64,000 nucleotides of DNA from Fasciola hepatica (taxonomy: Eukaryota; Platyhelminthes; Trematoda; Plagiorchiida; Fasciolidae), in assembly GCA_948099385.1 (NCBI GenBank), contig CANUEZ040000156.1, positions 7,895,501-7,959,500 on the forward strand, given 5' to 3'. The position numbers were made by a program, and so were the translations under genes. Of the stretch, positions 39,487 to 52,176 are shown piece by piece (position 1 is the stretch's first letter; each line of letters opens with the position of its first letter). The notes below the pieces were generated by a model that was not told the origin of the DNA, ran no database searches, and worked only from the letters and a program-made list of their open reading frames with translations.

Positions 39487-42400
39487 ATAGACTTTTTGCG
39501 GTGAATCCGGTAGAGCCCATGTGCTTCGAATAATAGACAATACTTGGACAATATTTAACCCTCGCACGTGAGTTTTGTTGGTAAGATCTGGTGGCGCTCT
39601 GCGGTCCATTTGTGAACTATTTTAAAACTGTGGCAAACGTAGGAGGATGATCAATAAATCATACATATTTTGATGGATTGTAAAGCCAAGTCGTCAATGG
39701 TAATACTGTAGAGTACTGATTCTGGAATTCTTTGAAAATGAACATTATATTACGTATGTACAAGGTATCTACAGATTTTCCTGACACTTAGCAGACAGCG
39801 GCGATCGTAAAGTAGCCTATGACGGTCTTTAGGTACCCTATGGCGACCGTTTAGTAGCCAATGTTTGTTATTTAGCGAACGCAACCTAGGGAACAGTAAC
39901 CAAAGGTTTCAGACACAACTATGCCGGATGAGGCCAAATGCTGCGTAAGTTATCGACTGCAGCTACCGGAATTGGTGCCTATGAGTGGGCCACGTGAACG
40001 GCTGGGCGCTCGATGCACTTTTGATCGCGATCACGTATTTAAGTCACCATCTGAATGAGTTCATCAGAATTTGTGGAATTCCCGATGAAGGACACCGAGT
40101 TAATTAACCTAAGCAAACCGATTAATACAGATTCTCGTCGCAAGCAGAAAACAATTGGCAAGTGGGACCACAGAAGAATTGTCCGGTGAGCAATGACAGG
40201 TGAAGATCTGAAGCTTGTTTCTTACCATCTTGGAATTACCAAAAACCGCCATACAAGATGCGGAATCTAGCCCAAAAATAAGACTCGTGAAAAGTAGATT
40301 CCCCGACGAATTTCTAATGAAACTGTATTCATCGGTAAAGAAGAATTGTACAACGATTTTGGAAGGGATGTGGAAAAAATGGGACTGACAAACCAGGATC
40401 TGTGGGTCATTTTATCTTCCATTGATCATCTTCTCGATGGCTTTGCCTACACCACGAAGAAACTATTTTATCCCCCCCCAATGAGCGAAACAGGACTAAT
40501 GTAAATGAGCGAAGTGGCTAGAGAAGCACGGTTGCTCCATATTACATTCTTACGTAAATGGGAATCATTAAAACTTATAGTACTCGCAGACACGAGGGCG
40601 ATCGTTGAAAGGAATTTACCATTATTCAAATGCGCAAACCTCAATGTTGTTGCGTGCTGTCCTGCGGTGGGTAAGATATTTTATCCATACCATTCCATAA
40701 TGAAAGCGATTTGCTCGAAAAAACTGGCCTAATACAATGGACACGAGGTGGGGAAATTAGGAGGGCTTTTCACGTTTACTTATCTGTCATTGTCAAGGAA
40801 ACTCTCAATATGAAAACTACCTCGTCTGTGCGTCCTACTGGCTTATCGAGCACGAGATTTTGCGAGATGAACAACGAACTGCTCAAATATAAAATGGTAA
40901 ACGTATGGTCCAATCAGAATAAGTACTGCGGAACATACGTTTTGGATGCATTGTGCAAAGCTAGGGGCTCCTTTTGATCTTGTTGAAGACAAGTGGATCT
41001 ATTGAGGCCTAAATATGGTTTACTTGCATGAATTGCACTGATGATCGCTACAGGAAAATTGTGCATATTCTGCGAGATATCCCAAAACACTTCCATCCAC
41101 AAAACCGATGATTCCAAATTGTGTTATCCACGAAGTATGTTTCAAAGAAGGTCAACCTGCTGCTGGCCTCGGTTTCTTGCTTGGTCAGTGTATTGACCAA
41201 TTTTTGGATTAACACTGGATATTTTCATCATCATGGATCAATGTCCACGCACTGCACTTCCAAATATCCCACGCACCTGAATCAAGTTAGATTTTCAGCC
41301 ATATTGGTCGGAGCCAGTCAACATCACAGATCGGGTGCCATCCGATGGATGCAGTCAACGGTGATCTAGCTGTTCAACTTGTGACCTCAACTACGACGAT
41401 AAAAGCTTTGTACGACATGGCACTATGTTAATTGGACACCTTATTGTCTGTCAAACCATCAGCTTGCCGGAAATTCACATATACATTTACTTGAATGAAA
41501 ATTGCTCGACCGTATTTAGCATTCAAACGAGCACGGATTGCGAAGACTACAACGTGTGTTGGCTGCTTTCCAGCGTGAACGGATTTCAAAACAACAATGA
41601 GTGCAATGAAATAATGCAGCCTACCGCAACAACTTGAGATGATTGTCACCGTCTGTTTACACATATGTGTTTTCAGAACCGAGTGTTTAGTTTCATTCTA
41701 TCGCTCTCCATACATTTTGACCACACACTGATGCGGGACAATATTTCCCCAAATTGATTTCTGGTATTATATATAACTGTATACAGCGGCAAGTGAATAA
41801 TGTCTACTCGAATTCGAAACAGTCGTGTTTCCAAGTTTTGTTGCAGCCAATTTGACAATATGTTGTGTTTAAAATATACACAGTAACTATACTTATGTAA
41901 GAACGTCCCAGTGAGCATTCTTAGGGCCGACTATTGTAGCTTGGAGCGAATACATACTCCGCTTACCTCAGTAGATTTGTTCACTGATTATTTCCAGATA
42001 GTTATACGAAGCCAATGGTGATTTTCATGTTTTCTGTGCAATACATGTGGTGAAAAACGATTTTGATTCGGACGCAGGTTGTGCACCCTAGGTCATTTAT
42101 CTCTTTGATGGATAAAAAATCAATAATCCAAGGCACTTTATATCCACCTTTTCACATGCCACGTGCATCTCAAATGTTGATCGTTTGAATATAATGCTGG
42201 GTGCAAACTTTATCTTCACTCGTAGTGTGTTGATTCCCTGTCGACTAATGTATATGGGATAGTGACGAGGTACCGTTGAATCAAATACCGTCGCCCAGGA
42301 TAACAATTGAACAAACAAAGTTCGATCGTTAGAGGCTGATTCGGAATAATGGTTTGTATGAATAATGCCTCGGGAACTTCATAGCAACATTCGTCTTCGA

Positions 42401-43293
42401 TAGCAACCGAGAATTAAAAGTTGGGATGTTCATTGTCAAAGGAAAAATCGTAGTTCTATGCTAGTTCTTTAACCTTTCAGCCCATCACATGTGTACTCAA
42501 AACTCACCGGTTCGGTAACTGTCTCCACAAATGGACTGACTTCGTCATAAAGAGTTCGGATGAGATATGAATAGAACGCACTGTTATCATCAGAATCATA
42601 CCAGGTAAACATTTTCAAATACTCCTTTCGTGGGATGTTGCGGACACTTTCACAAAAGTACGAGCAAGCAGTGTGCAGTATAGTCTCCTGGTTTCATTTT
42701 GTTGAAAACAGCTGTGCTGCATTCCCATCTAATCAAGACTTTTCATGCAAACATGACAGAGGTGCCTCTGTGACCTGATTGCTGACCTCAAAACCGATTC
42801 TTTCAAGTTTTCACGGAGTTTCAACGATCATTCCAAGGTATCCGAAAAGTTCTCCTAGTTTACTGAACAGTTTACAACGTGATATTTTGTTATGGCTTCT
42901 TATTATCGCTCAGTTTGAAAAACCGAACACGTTCCTGTGGCATTTCAGTGGTTTTCATACAAATCAGAAAAGCGATGCTGCCAACAGTATTGATTGCGCC
43001 GGTAAAAATAATTTTCCTTTGCTCGCTGTTCGTAATTACTGTACATCTGTGAACGTATACGATGGGAAACAGGGCGTGTCTTGTTGTGAAATCAGAAAAT
43101 ACATCGTCTCAATCTCTTTGTTGTCGTCATAGCTACCTTCAACCGAGACCACTAAAGTTTAAATATGTGTGATGGCTGAATTCGAAGTAAGCTCTGCATG
43201 ATCCGACTTCTGAGAGATTTTTCCCTGGGGTGAGCAGAAATACTCAAGTGTACACCTCGGGTTTCAAAATGAAAGTGAATTCATCGGTCCCAA

Positions 43294-43319
43294 CCCCCCC
43301 CCCCCCCCAAAAAAAAAAA
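43294..43319. repeat. C15 then A11 homopolymer pair
   Basis: Fifteen C directly followed by eleven A, with no other base between. This is a simple-sequence tract prone to length error in sequencing. Confidence 0.9.
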
Positions 43320-44278
43320 TGAAAAGTCTTTTCTACGTGAGCAAGTTCACATGCACGATCAAATAAACGTACAAGTGATCAGCGTCTCTTTATTATGATC
43401 CCTTCAATGCGCAGATTCAACAATCACAGAGATATCTTTCCTCCGATTTTCGGTACACATCAAGTCCATTGCATGATATGTCATGCAACGTATTTCTGGT
43501 GTTGAAATACTTGTCTGTTGTCTATTGCCAGCAAACTGTAAGCTCGAACCATTTTGTGTTGCACGGTTGTCCAAAAATCATTCAATGTTGGGATGCGGTT
43601 GCGGAAAATAAAAACACCCACAGATGGATATTTGATATAATTTGTCGAGCATGGTTCAAAAATACTCTGGAATGCCCTCCCTTCAAAGTGCCGAGAAACT
43701 GTTGATGAATATCCGATTGATACACGATGACATACACGACTATAATAATCAGCCGCATGAGACGAATGGAGTTACATTTGTCTAGAACATTCTGGTCCAG
43801 TCATTCTCCAACGATGGGCGCAAAACTCCTTCAACCGTAATGGTCAATAAAGGATCACGGAAAACCAAAGCAAACTTTAAGCGTGTGCCTAAGTAAAAGT
43901 ACCATAACATGCAATGCTCAAAACACGAGCTTGTGATCCTCAGGTGATCTTCTCATGAAGCGATGATACATTTTACACAGAAACTGTACATTTCAGTGAA
44001 GTTCGAAACAGCATACCGGTGAGCTCACAGCCATGTTTTTAGGCTGCAGCCGGGGTTAGTATTTTCCGACTAACTGATTGTCTCTCCTCCTCTACGTTCA
44101 GACAGTTCTGCAGTTTCACTAGGTGCCAAAGTGATAATGTTCATCAACCATTGACGAGAGGTCTCCTCCAATATACTAAACCACGGAAGATCGGGCCGGG
44201 ATGAGGTTCCTCATTTTGTTAATCTCGAATTTCGAACAAAATCTTATCATATGAAACATTGAGTCCCCTTGATCCAGT

Positions 44279-44464
44279 TCATCAAAGCAGATAGAAGACA
44301 TGAATTGCGAGATGCAAGCATTTCTTTTAATCTTCTCAGTCGCGTGCGTGAAACATACGATTTCGTGTTCAAATGGAGCACAAAGCAAAACAATGGAATG
44401 GATAGTGTCAAGCGAAATTAGGAAACCAGTCGGTACACCTGATTGGTTACCGCCACGGCAGGCA
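44279..44464 (-). repeat. left arm of a 0.8-kb inverted repeat
   Basis: Reverse complement of 44875-45060 with few differences. The minus-strand translation shares GFLISLDTIHSIVL and NACISQFMSSICFDE with the plus-strand translation of the right arm. The spacer is about 410 bp. No protein family is recognised. A 16-base sequence (GAACAAAATCTTATCA) lies outside this arm at 44234-44249 in the same orientation as the copy outside the other arm. Confidence 0.85.
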
Positions 44465-44874
44465 CACATTGTGGGACAAAAGTTTCTGTGCACACAATCG
44501 GGGCCTAAGTCTACTTATCAACACAGCCTCACAAAAAGCTAGAAGCTCTGGGTTCCGATTCCATGCAATCACTCGGAACGCTTGACGAAAGGTCACAAGG
44601 TGTTTCGCGTTCGATGAAGCCGGGTTTCTAGTCGTCGTCTATTGTCCCGGTGGAGGATGACTCATCCACTACACTAACCACTTCGGTACATGCTCCACCA
44701 TTATTTGACTGAGGCAACGATCCTTTCTGCCTATGTAGGTGTCACCGCAGCTGCTGATGAATGATGTGAGAGGCATTCAGGTTCGCGACACTGTTTGAAT
44801 GTGCTTGGAGGTTTAGTCGTTCGGTGGTTTGCGAAATCTACGATTCAGCCGCCAAGTAGGTGCCGCCAAGTAGT

Positions 44875-45060
44875 TGCCTGCCGTGGCGGTAATCAATCAG
44901 GTGTACCGAATGGTTTCCTAATTTCGCTTGACACTATCCATTCCATTGTTTTGTTCTGTGCTCCATTTGAACACGAAATCGCATGTTTCAAGTACGCGAC
45001 TGAGAAGAATAAAAGAAATGCTTGCATCTCGCAATTCATGTCTTCTATCTGCTTTGATGA
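44875..45060 (+). repeat. right arm of the 0.8-kb inverted repeat
   Basis: Begins TGCCTGCCGTGGCGGTAA and runs to CTGCTTTGATGA. The spacer side holds a short tandem, GCCGCCAAGTAG occurring twice with GT between, near 44850-44874. The 16-base flank GAACAAAATCTTATCA overlaps the arm's outer end at 45059-45074. Confidence 0.85.
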
Positions 45061-45329
45061 ACAAAATCTTATCAGCTGGAGGTCGAACAAATATAACGGA
45101 CATAGTCGTCGTTCTGGGCACATTCCACATTGGAGCAAGCTGAAAATTATCGACACCGAGAGCACCAGAATCGCTGTCCAATGATTCAGTGACTCGTATA
45201 ATACAAACCCGAGGTCTACTGTCGCTTGAAGCAAGTCGGTAATCCATCCGTACTACAGGGAAAGACCATTACAAATGTCAATAGGATACCTCCATTTTTG
45301 AGGGCCATCCAAATATAAATAATCGTGAA

Positions 45330-46200
45330 TGGATATCAGCCATTCAAATAAACAAAAAGGAACATAATCTAAGTGGTACTAACCGGGTCATCGGTATCAC
45401 GTGAAAACCTGTTTTCATAGTACAGAACACAACCAATCAGAGAAGGAACCTGAAAACTCATATGACAGATGGAAGAGTAGCAAGATCAGAGAATGACACA
45501 AAGGAAACTGCACGCATACTCGTACTATGCAAGCATGTGTACGTGGACTGGTGTCAGCGTGTAGGCCAAAAAGTACTCCTATAGTGCAGAAGGGGAATTC
45601 GACAGAGGATTTGGTGTGAAAACAAGGCGTGCACAACAACAGACCATAGCACGGATGACACTGAGTACGACTTCTGCATAGAATATGTAGGCTGGTAACG
45701 CGAATACAATGTGAAGGTCATGGGTCTTTGGAGTGGAGAACCAATCCAGCGTAAAAGTGCACACATGGAAAAGTGGTGGATGAGGAACGTTGGGCCAGAG
45801 TGAATTCAACATAGACGAAATGGAGATGGATATGTTTTTGGAGAGGGGAACAATAAGAGCGAGACAGGAAGTTTCCACGTGGAAATTTCACAAACATCTA
45901 CTAAACGTTACACAGAAAATGAGTGTTTACCAGGTGCTAATAATCTAAGTTTGCATACATAGGTTCAGCAAACCACAACCAGGTATTCCATGAGCTTTCC
46001 ATATGAGGATAGGTTGCTTACAAGTGTATATCTCTGTAAAACGTAATGTCACCAGTCAACATGATAAGCTAAGATAGATTGTAGACATCGTTCCAGTAAT
46101 ATAGCGCAAGGGCGGGTCTGCGTTAGTCGATTAGTGAACAAGCGATCCAGACGTTTGAATGATAATTATTTTGAACTAGGTTACGATGATTGTGCCCAGT
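45330..46200 (-). repeat. dispersed repeat, copy A (inverted relative to 57085-57917)
   Basis: Reverse-complementing this stretch gives clear similarity to 57085-57917 along its whole length. One landmark is the stretch around GGTAACGCGAATACAATGTG at 45695-45714, matched by GGTTACGCGAACACAATGTG on the complement of the other copy. Minus-strand frames of 70-99 codons exist but differ between copies in frame and stops, so the unit is probably non-coding. The family is unknown to me. Confidence 0.7.
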
Positions 46201-46979
46201 AAACGTTGGCATTCACAGATTTTCGGGTACCAATATTTGTTGAATTACTATTAATGATAAATTCCACACCGTTTGCAGGATTTGACAATGCACTTTAGTT
46301 GAGCTAAAACCCACTTTATCAAATGTTTTGTCAATGGTCACCAGTTTTCGTTCAGATTTTTACAATGCGTTACATTAGTGATAATTTATTCTGTGCCACT
46401 ACATCTCTTTTTGAAGATAGACCCAGTGTACGGTTTTTGGTACATCCGTACATTTGTTCACTTGACCCAAACAGATTGTTTTTCCATTCTCCTCAAGGTA
46501 GCCTCCGCCCTGGATTTCCTCAAGCGAATTTCAAAACAACCAGAGCGGACCTCTCGGCTTGCAGCTAGTAGATGTTGAATAATGTGTAGACAAAAGCACC
46601 CTACACATGCTATTCCTTTGCGCAATTCCAATGCCCTCCAAAAACCTGTTGAGAAATAGCGCACACAGCTTATGTCCTCAACTTTATCAAAGGGATAAAG
46701 TATATGTTTTGTTGGCGAACGGACGGTGCATACAGTCTCGTCTAGTCAGTTTTTTCAAAAGGAAAATAGGAATAACAAAAGCAACAATCTTCTGCTGTTT
46801 TGCAAAAACTCAGCTTTAGATATCGACTCATAAACTCTCGTTATTTTGGTTACCGAAATATAGGGGGAATAACGATTGGACAGTGACCGGCCAGGCTAGC
46901 CTAGTGAATCAAACCAGAACAGTTGTTGTGTTCCACTGGGATAATGCATCACTGGGTATTCACTTGCGATAATACCAGC
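46201..46979. other. no recognisable gene
   Basis: Short open frames only (up to 81 codons). Lies between dispersed repeat copy A and the SINE-like sequence. Confidence 0.45.
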
Positions 46980-47061
46980 CGGCTGACCGTAACTACGTAG
47001 TCCAGTTGGCAGAGCATCTGCCCGGTACATGGAATGTCAGTTTGATTCCTGCTTGCAGCTT

Positions 47062-47064
<3 letters not shown>
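46980..47064 (+). mobile_element. tRNA-derived SINE-like sequence, copy 1
   Basis: A RNA polymerase III A-box match, TAGTCCAGTTGG, is at 46998-47009. A B-box-like AGTTTGATTCC (compare G-G-T-T-C-G-A-N-T-C-C) is at 47039-47049, with 29 bases between them, which is tRNA-like spacing. A (TA)n run follows directly as a tail. A second copy on the minus strand at 56231-56335 shares CATCTGCCCGGT, TGGAATG, TTTGATTC and the same kind of TA tail. I do not see a clean cloverleaf, so it is a tRNA-derived repeat and not a functional tRNA gene. Confidence 0.65.

Positions 47065-47110
<46 letters not shown>
47065..47110. repeat. (TA)n tract, tail of SINE-like copy 1
   Basis: 46 bp of pure TA joining the SINE-like head to the flank of gypsy-2. 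The putative LTR edge TGTTATGACTT begins 15 bp further on. Confidence 0.95.
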
Positions 47111-47112
<2 letters not shown>

Positions 47113-47125
47113 TGGTTAAATCACT

Positions 47126-47420
47126 TGTTATGACTTGCAAAGTTTTATCAATTTCGAGTTCTAGTTTACCGATTTAAATGTATTACGTTGCAGCATGCGT
47201 AGATGAATGTTCGTTCACGCTGAAGTTCATTCCCTTCCTCTGCGTGGGTAGTTCGATGTTTGTGACCTTGACCAACAAGAGGCTGTTCCCTAGGTAATGG
47301 GAGCCAACGAATATCAAGTTGTGGGACTAAGAATAAATTAGTATATAGAATCAAAGTATATACTTTTAGTTATATTGGGAAAGTTTCTGATTTACCGCGC
47401 TCAGATGGGCCCGTATGTTT
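47126..47420 (-). repeat. putative 3' LTR of gypsy-2
   Basis: Starts (plus-strand view) TGTTATGACTTGC, so on the element strand it ends in AAGTCATAACA. This closely resembles the LTR end of gypsy-1 (AGTCATAACA), a typical CA terminus. It is shared with gypsy-3 at 57986. The inner border is approximate, and no matching 5' LTR was found. Confidence 0.45.
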
Positions 47421-47839
47421 TTTAGTTGTGCCTAAAAAAAGTGCAGATAAATATTTTATTATTTGGGAATTTTATGTCAAACGTGGTTTTAAAACGCCTC
47501 CTTATGTTAATGGTGAAACTCGCCGAGAAAGAGAAACATTAGTTATCACCAATGAAAAGCAGGAAAATAGAACTGCAGCACTGGAATTCTGTCTGTTATG
47601 TGGCACCTGATGTAGCGACCAAAACGTTTGAAACGTTGAAAATATCTACTCGTCAACTGCGTTTTTCAAAAGCCACTGTCCTCTATTTCCACAGCTGTTC
47701 CTGTATAGGGGAAGAAGAAATATGTGCGAAAAAAGCATGTACAACAATGTCACCAGTTGTAATCTGAGGCTATAGACAGGCATACTTTCAGGGTTTTCGC
47801 ACCATAATATACCCAGGAACCGGACCGAGGCCTGGTGAT

Positions 47840-48700
47840 ACCTCCTTGGCTAGCTGTCTCTATTGTTGCACCTACTGCTGGGAATTCTTTACTATCGGTT
47901 GGGCGACTGAGATTTCTTGTTGCAATACTAGTTTTGAGGGATTACAATATGCGGTGGGGAATTCAGATCGACTAGTTTCACCACGAACAGAACATAACTT
48001 CTCCCAAATGAGTCTTCCTTCAATGAACGGTAGTGTCTATTGTTTATGTAGCCTTGCCAGAGCATCCACCGATGATGATTCAGAGTGCAGGGAGATGGTG
48101 TCATTTATTTCTAGCGGTGATCCACCAGCCACCTGTCATAAGACTATTTGACGTCGACAATTCTCCTTTAGTTATCATGTGTTCTGATAAACGTCTCTTT
48201 GAATGCAACCACGAAGTACACGACTACTCGAGGTGGTTAACCAACATAGAGAATTTGTAGGCCAACTGGGACTCTCAGTTCACTCTCCGTGCAGAGGACA
48301 TGTGGAGTTTGTCTTGTCGGGTGAAGTACTGTGTAGCTGTATCCCTTTAGACATAGATTCAAGGCCTTACCCCAATGTTTCGTTTCTTCAGCAGAGACTC
48401 TGAGCAGCCCTTCTATAGCGCGGTTCCTCCGTTCGACCAATTCGTTCACTTCGGGATGATTTGCGGTTGTTCTTGTTTCGTCACCTTCCAGCATTTTTTT
48501 TATTCCTAAACAGCGATCCTGTCAAATGTGCTACATCCATTCAAGTAAAAATGACAGGGCGGCCCAAGCAGTTGCAAATTAAACTTTCAAACATTTGCTC
48601 TGATTGTTGAGTTGCTGACACGACCACTACCTTGCTATATGCTTTGCTTGCCTAAATCTTCAGTAGTGATACCATGATACTGACTCTAACCATTTCACTC
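47840..48700 (-). pseudogene. gypsy-2 integrase, core end and C-terminal region
   Basis: The frame 48237-48494 contains TTANHPEVNELVERRNRAI, the integrase segment around the third catalytic residue (family H-P-x-x-x-G-x-V-E-R), with the Glu preserved. It is followed by a segment like the usual tail of the core (LRVPVGLQI). Higher coordinates (48575-48700) hold a decayed part of the core in broken frames (KHIARW). Below 48150 a C-terminal part is suggested by VSLHSESSS, compare the gypsy-3 frame at 58592-58912. Stops and frame changes abolish function. Confidence 0.7.
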
Positions 48701-49149
48701 AGATATCCTGCCTGAGGGGGGTTGAATGGTGCTGGGCGCTCGGGATTAGGATCTTTCCAGGTGACACAAGACTAACTCTGCTGAGAGAAATTAGCTACCT
48801 CGCGTCGTTGATGTGTCCATCAGTACCTGACGCGGACTACGTCGTATATCTTATTCCGACCGGGGTGCCCCAGATAGTGGTGGTGCATTTGCCTACTTTG
48901 GAGAATAATAAGTCGTCGTATCATTTTATTCTGTCTCACAGTGACCACAAACGACGGGTTTTTGTAACTCTTCCTGGCTAGTTCTTCTCTCAATTGTTAT
49001 TTTGCCTCCATTTTTCTTACACTGTGGATCTTCGGCGTATATCCTCTCCCAGTCTTTAGAGTTTGTTTCAAAGTTGACTAATGCTACATGGCGAACAACT
49101 ACCATGGTTTTGACTGGGCCTACTTGATATAACATCTTTATTTCCGTGT

Positions 49150-49560
49150 CACCTTCCCTGTTGGTCTAGGTAAGTGAATGCGCATTCCAGCATTTTTTGT
49201 TGCCACTGCTCCACTTGGTCTTCTGGGTCACTAAAACTGGTAGGCCAACAAAGCTCTCGGTGATCCGTTCGGTCAAGCAAATGCTATCCCAGGAGACAAC
49301 ATTGATACTGTTTTACGAAATGCTTCACGACTCGCATTTGTTTTCTCGTAGTAAAGTAGTTCCATTTCACGATTGCTCAGTGTTCTGCTTCAGTAAGATA
49401 TCACATGCCCTTTTTCTTTTCGGTCGCGTTGTGATAGTACAGCCACAACGCACCTGTTAGATGCGCCTTTGCCATATATGAATTCGTCTCTGCTTTTTAT
49501 AATGCCCGGGAATGCCAATGGTGGCATCTAGCACAGCTGAAGGCGAACGTTTACAGATAA
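49150..49560 (-). pseudogene. gypsy-2 RNase H domain
   Basis: Broken minus-strand frames give a segment corresponding to the family start (x-D-A-S-x-x-x-x-G-A-V-L-S-Q), read here as RCVVAVLSQRD. Then SRTLSNREMELLYYEKTNAS corresponds to the family S-R-x-L-S-x-x-E-x-N-Y. The end matches a run before D-P-E-D-Q-V-E-Q-W. The alignable stretch in gypsy-3 is 59990-60400. The role in the family is removal of RNA during reverse transcription. Confidence 0.65.
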
Positions 49561-49599
49561 TTTTTCTGGGCGTCACCCCATTCGGGTTACTTGAACAAG

Positions 49600-49990
49600 G
49601 TCTAGCCAACTAAACCGTTACGATCCATCCAGTGAATCTAGTATACTATCCATCCTTGATTGGTCTCTTCGTGACTTAATACGGTTTTCGATGATCAACA
49701 CACAAATTGAAGTGGTCATCTTTATTCTGTAGCAACACCGCTGCGCTTCCCAGGGGACTAAGATGATTGAACTACCTGGTTTTTCAGCATTTTCTTGAGT
49801 CGTATTCCTTGGGAGTGCCTCAAGACGGAGTGAAATTTTCCTGGCATGCATTTTGATAGATTGAGCATGATCAGCAATGATTGCGTGATGCACTATGCCC
49901 TTCTTAAAGGGCTTGATGCTATCGCGGGCAAGAACGTCGGTGTAGCTTTTGATAAGATTTACCAGTTGTTTTACAGTTTTGTAGTAGCAT
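49600..49990 (-). pseudogene. gypsy-2 reverse transcriptase amino end
   Basis: The minus-strand frame (49618-50001) reads through HARKISLRLEALPRNT, an ordinary proline-strip/entry segment. It continues to PGSSIILVPWEAQR (family S-S-P-W-x-S-P-V-V-L-V-x-K-K-D-G) and LDSLDGS (family L-D-x-L-x-G-S, just before the first catalytic Asp). The palm that should follow has been deleted, and the sequence jumps to the RNase H side near 49600. Confidence 0.7.
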
Positions 49991-50985
49991 CCACCATTCA
50001 CAATCTTTTGAGATCACTGTCGGTAGACTTAACTCAGATAAACACCATGGGTAAAGGAAACTTCACTGGAGCGTAATGGTGATTGACTTAGTAATGACAA
50101 CGGCGTTGACTACGTGCTCTTTTGAATGTCGTTATGAAACTCATCCGAATTTTATTCTTCATATGATACTGAACAAAAGCTGTAAGTAAAAACTATCCGC
50201 AACGGAACCTCGTTCATATTGGAGGTCAAATCTGATGGGATCGGCCGGCTAGCAAAACATCTCCATATATATTCTCCGTGGTAGTCGGTGCAATCGTGAT
50301 TTTACCTATTCACGCAGAAACACAACACAAATGTGTCTTCTTCGCCATGACATACTGATGTAATGAAGCAGAATAACCTGTAAACGGCCTCTCTGCTAAT
50401 GCGGGGTTCATTGCAATCGCAACGCAATCACAGGGTCATAACAGACGTACCATTCACGGCCCACGTGCAGCTTCAATTCACTCCTTCTACCAGTTTTGAC
50501 TAGTTAACGCATCAAATCCACATAACGTCCACATCATTGAATTTCTCCCTTCATAAACCAAAGATATTTTTCCTGTGGTGCGCTGATCATGAACGACAGA
50601 TTTGCTTTACAGCTCCGAGATAACACCGTGCTTTTCAAACGAATTGGAGTCGATCATGGTCCATCCCGTAATACAAACATGTGGTTAGTACTAATACCGA
50701 AAACAGATCCGAAAACAGTCTTCTGCGTAGGAAATACCCATGGTAAATGTTCACCTTCGTATGCATTCAGTGGATAATCTGATTCATCGTTTTACAAAAT
50801 GGTGACGCCTACGCTGTGATTTCGGACGAATACAAACAGCAATGATGATTGAAACAACTCGCTCTGCTATACTCAAAATGGGCCCGGATTATTGATCTTT
50901 AATATCAAGGTAATATGCAAAACACGTTGTTTGATGTGCTCTTACAATAATCAAGTAAGAGTTATCAACGCTCAACTGAACTTTG

Positions 50986-52176
50986 AAATGCATAAAAACT
51001 CAGAATCAATTATTTAATAGTTTTTGGACTACAATAATGCTGATCACAAACCCCTAATGTTCCCCCATTTTTTCCAATCCCTAACGTAGTGTGGTATTTT
51101 GTGATGTAAAGGTATAAATGCTAATCACCGAGACCAAGTTCGCTCGCCAACCCAAGTTATCTTTATTTGCTCCCTGGGAATATGCAGGCAAGAAATGAAA
51201 CGTACCGAAAACCTATGTGCAACCGTGGGATTATTAATGTGGTAAACCGTGGTATTTCGTGTTCGATGTTGGAGATAACCAGTCTACCAAGAGGGTGATA
51301 TTAACGTGACCTGTTATTAACCGTTACAAATACTGATTTTATGTCAACCTCCAATGTTTCAAGATTTTCCATAATTTGCGCTCTCGTCGAACAGATATTT
51401 CCCCAGCCAAGCATTCATATCGGGAGCCTCACGGTGGATGATCTACAATCGACACGATACCAAAATATACCGAGAATAATAAAGTATCACACAGAGCAGC
51501 TTCAAGTTGTAGTAACTTAAAATGTCCGTGCACGGTTCAGGCTGATAATATCGATGTGCCACATTGTTTTGCGGAGAAAATACCACAGCCAACCTACGAT
51601 GATGTTGACGATCATTGGATTGTCGCTAGCCTTTTTGCATTCATAACCGGTGTCACCCGTTTGCAACTTCCCTCGAAACAAAGGATGTTCAGAAAGATGA
51701 GAATGGGTCTCCTAATGGATGCATTTATATCCGGAACAGTTTGTTGAAGACTCAAGGATGACAGCAAGAGAAGGTTCATCGTGACCCAATCTTTGAGCCA
51801 CCAGAGCGATCACAAAGACATCTTATCGATATTTTCCTGCCCTATTCCTGAAAGCACCCCTAACAAATTGTAGGGCAGTCGCAACAGTTAGCAGGAGCGG
51901 GAAACCGTTAAACAAATATCAGCCAATGCTCCACCATGAACCATCAACCCAACTTTACCGTCGAGTAATTTGGAAATTCAATAGAATTCTCAGTTCAATT
52001 GTATAATGCGTAACCATTTTGTGGGAGAATCACTGATTAAACCACAGTCCGATATTTCTTGCGCTGTATATTTTTAGATCCAAAATACTGAACCGTTAGC
52101 GCTCATTAAAATTACCAATGAACTCGAATGCTGCGATCAGTTGAAAGGCTTTATGTCGGATATGAGAGCTCTTCTG
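50986..52176. other. no recognisable gene between gypsy-2 and gypsy-1
   Basis: Short open frames only (up to 63 codons). The gypsy-2/gypsy-3 similarity stops near 50985. Nothing LTR-like was recognised. Confidence 0.45.

Larger units (their letters stand above)
31000..44233. other. 13-kb stretch without an assignable gene
   Basis: Open frames are up to about 117 codons (42779-43132 plus), and none is recognised. Small items within are listed separately: a perfect hairpin at 33242-33271, a G-rich run at 39467-39486 and a C15A11 tract at 43294-43319. No retroelement motif was found, in contrast to the rest of the window. Probably intergenic or intron sequence. Confidence 0.4.
47126..50985 (-). 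mobile_element. Ty3/gypsy retrotransposon relic, gypsy-2
   Basis: Minus-strand element, diverged sister copy of gypsy-3 (57986-63155). Similarity between the two is visible across nearly the whole length. In order of transcription (from high to low coordinates): an unresolved upstream part (50100-50985), the RT amino end, RNase H, integrase, and a putative 3' LTR. Compared with gypsy-3 it lacks about 480 bp of RT palm (equivalent to 60410-60895) and a roughly 1-kb segment equivalent to 61530-62500. A 5' LTR is not seen, so the upstream end is truncated. The retained RT, RNase H and integrase patterns place it in Ty3/gypsy, though the lineage is unsure. Confidence 0.75.

Noticed and set aside
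42779..43132. 117-codon plus-strand frame
   Set aside because: No motif, no conservation evidence, and composition is like that of its surroundings.
44545..44570. B-box-like GGTTCCGATTCC in the spacer of the small inverted repeat
   Set aside because: Has an extra base compared with the consensus and no A-box upstream.
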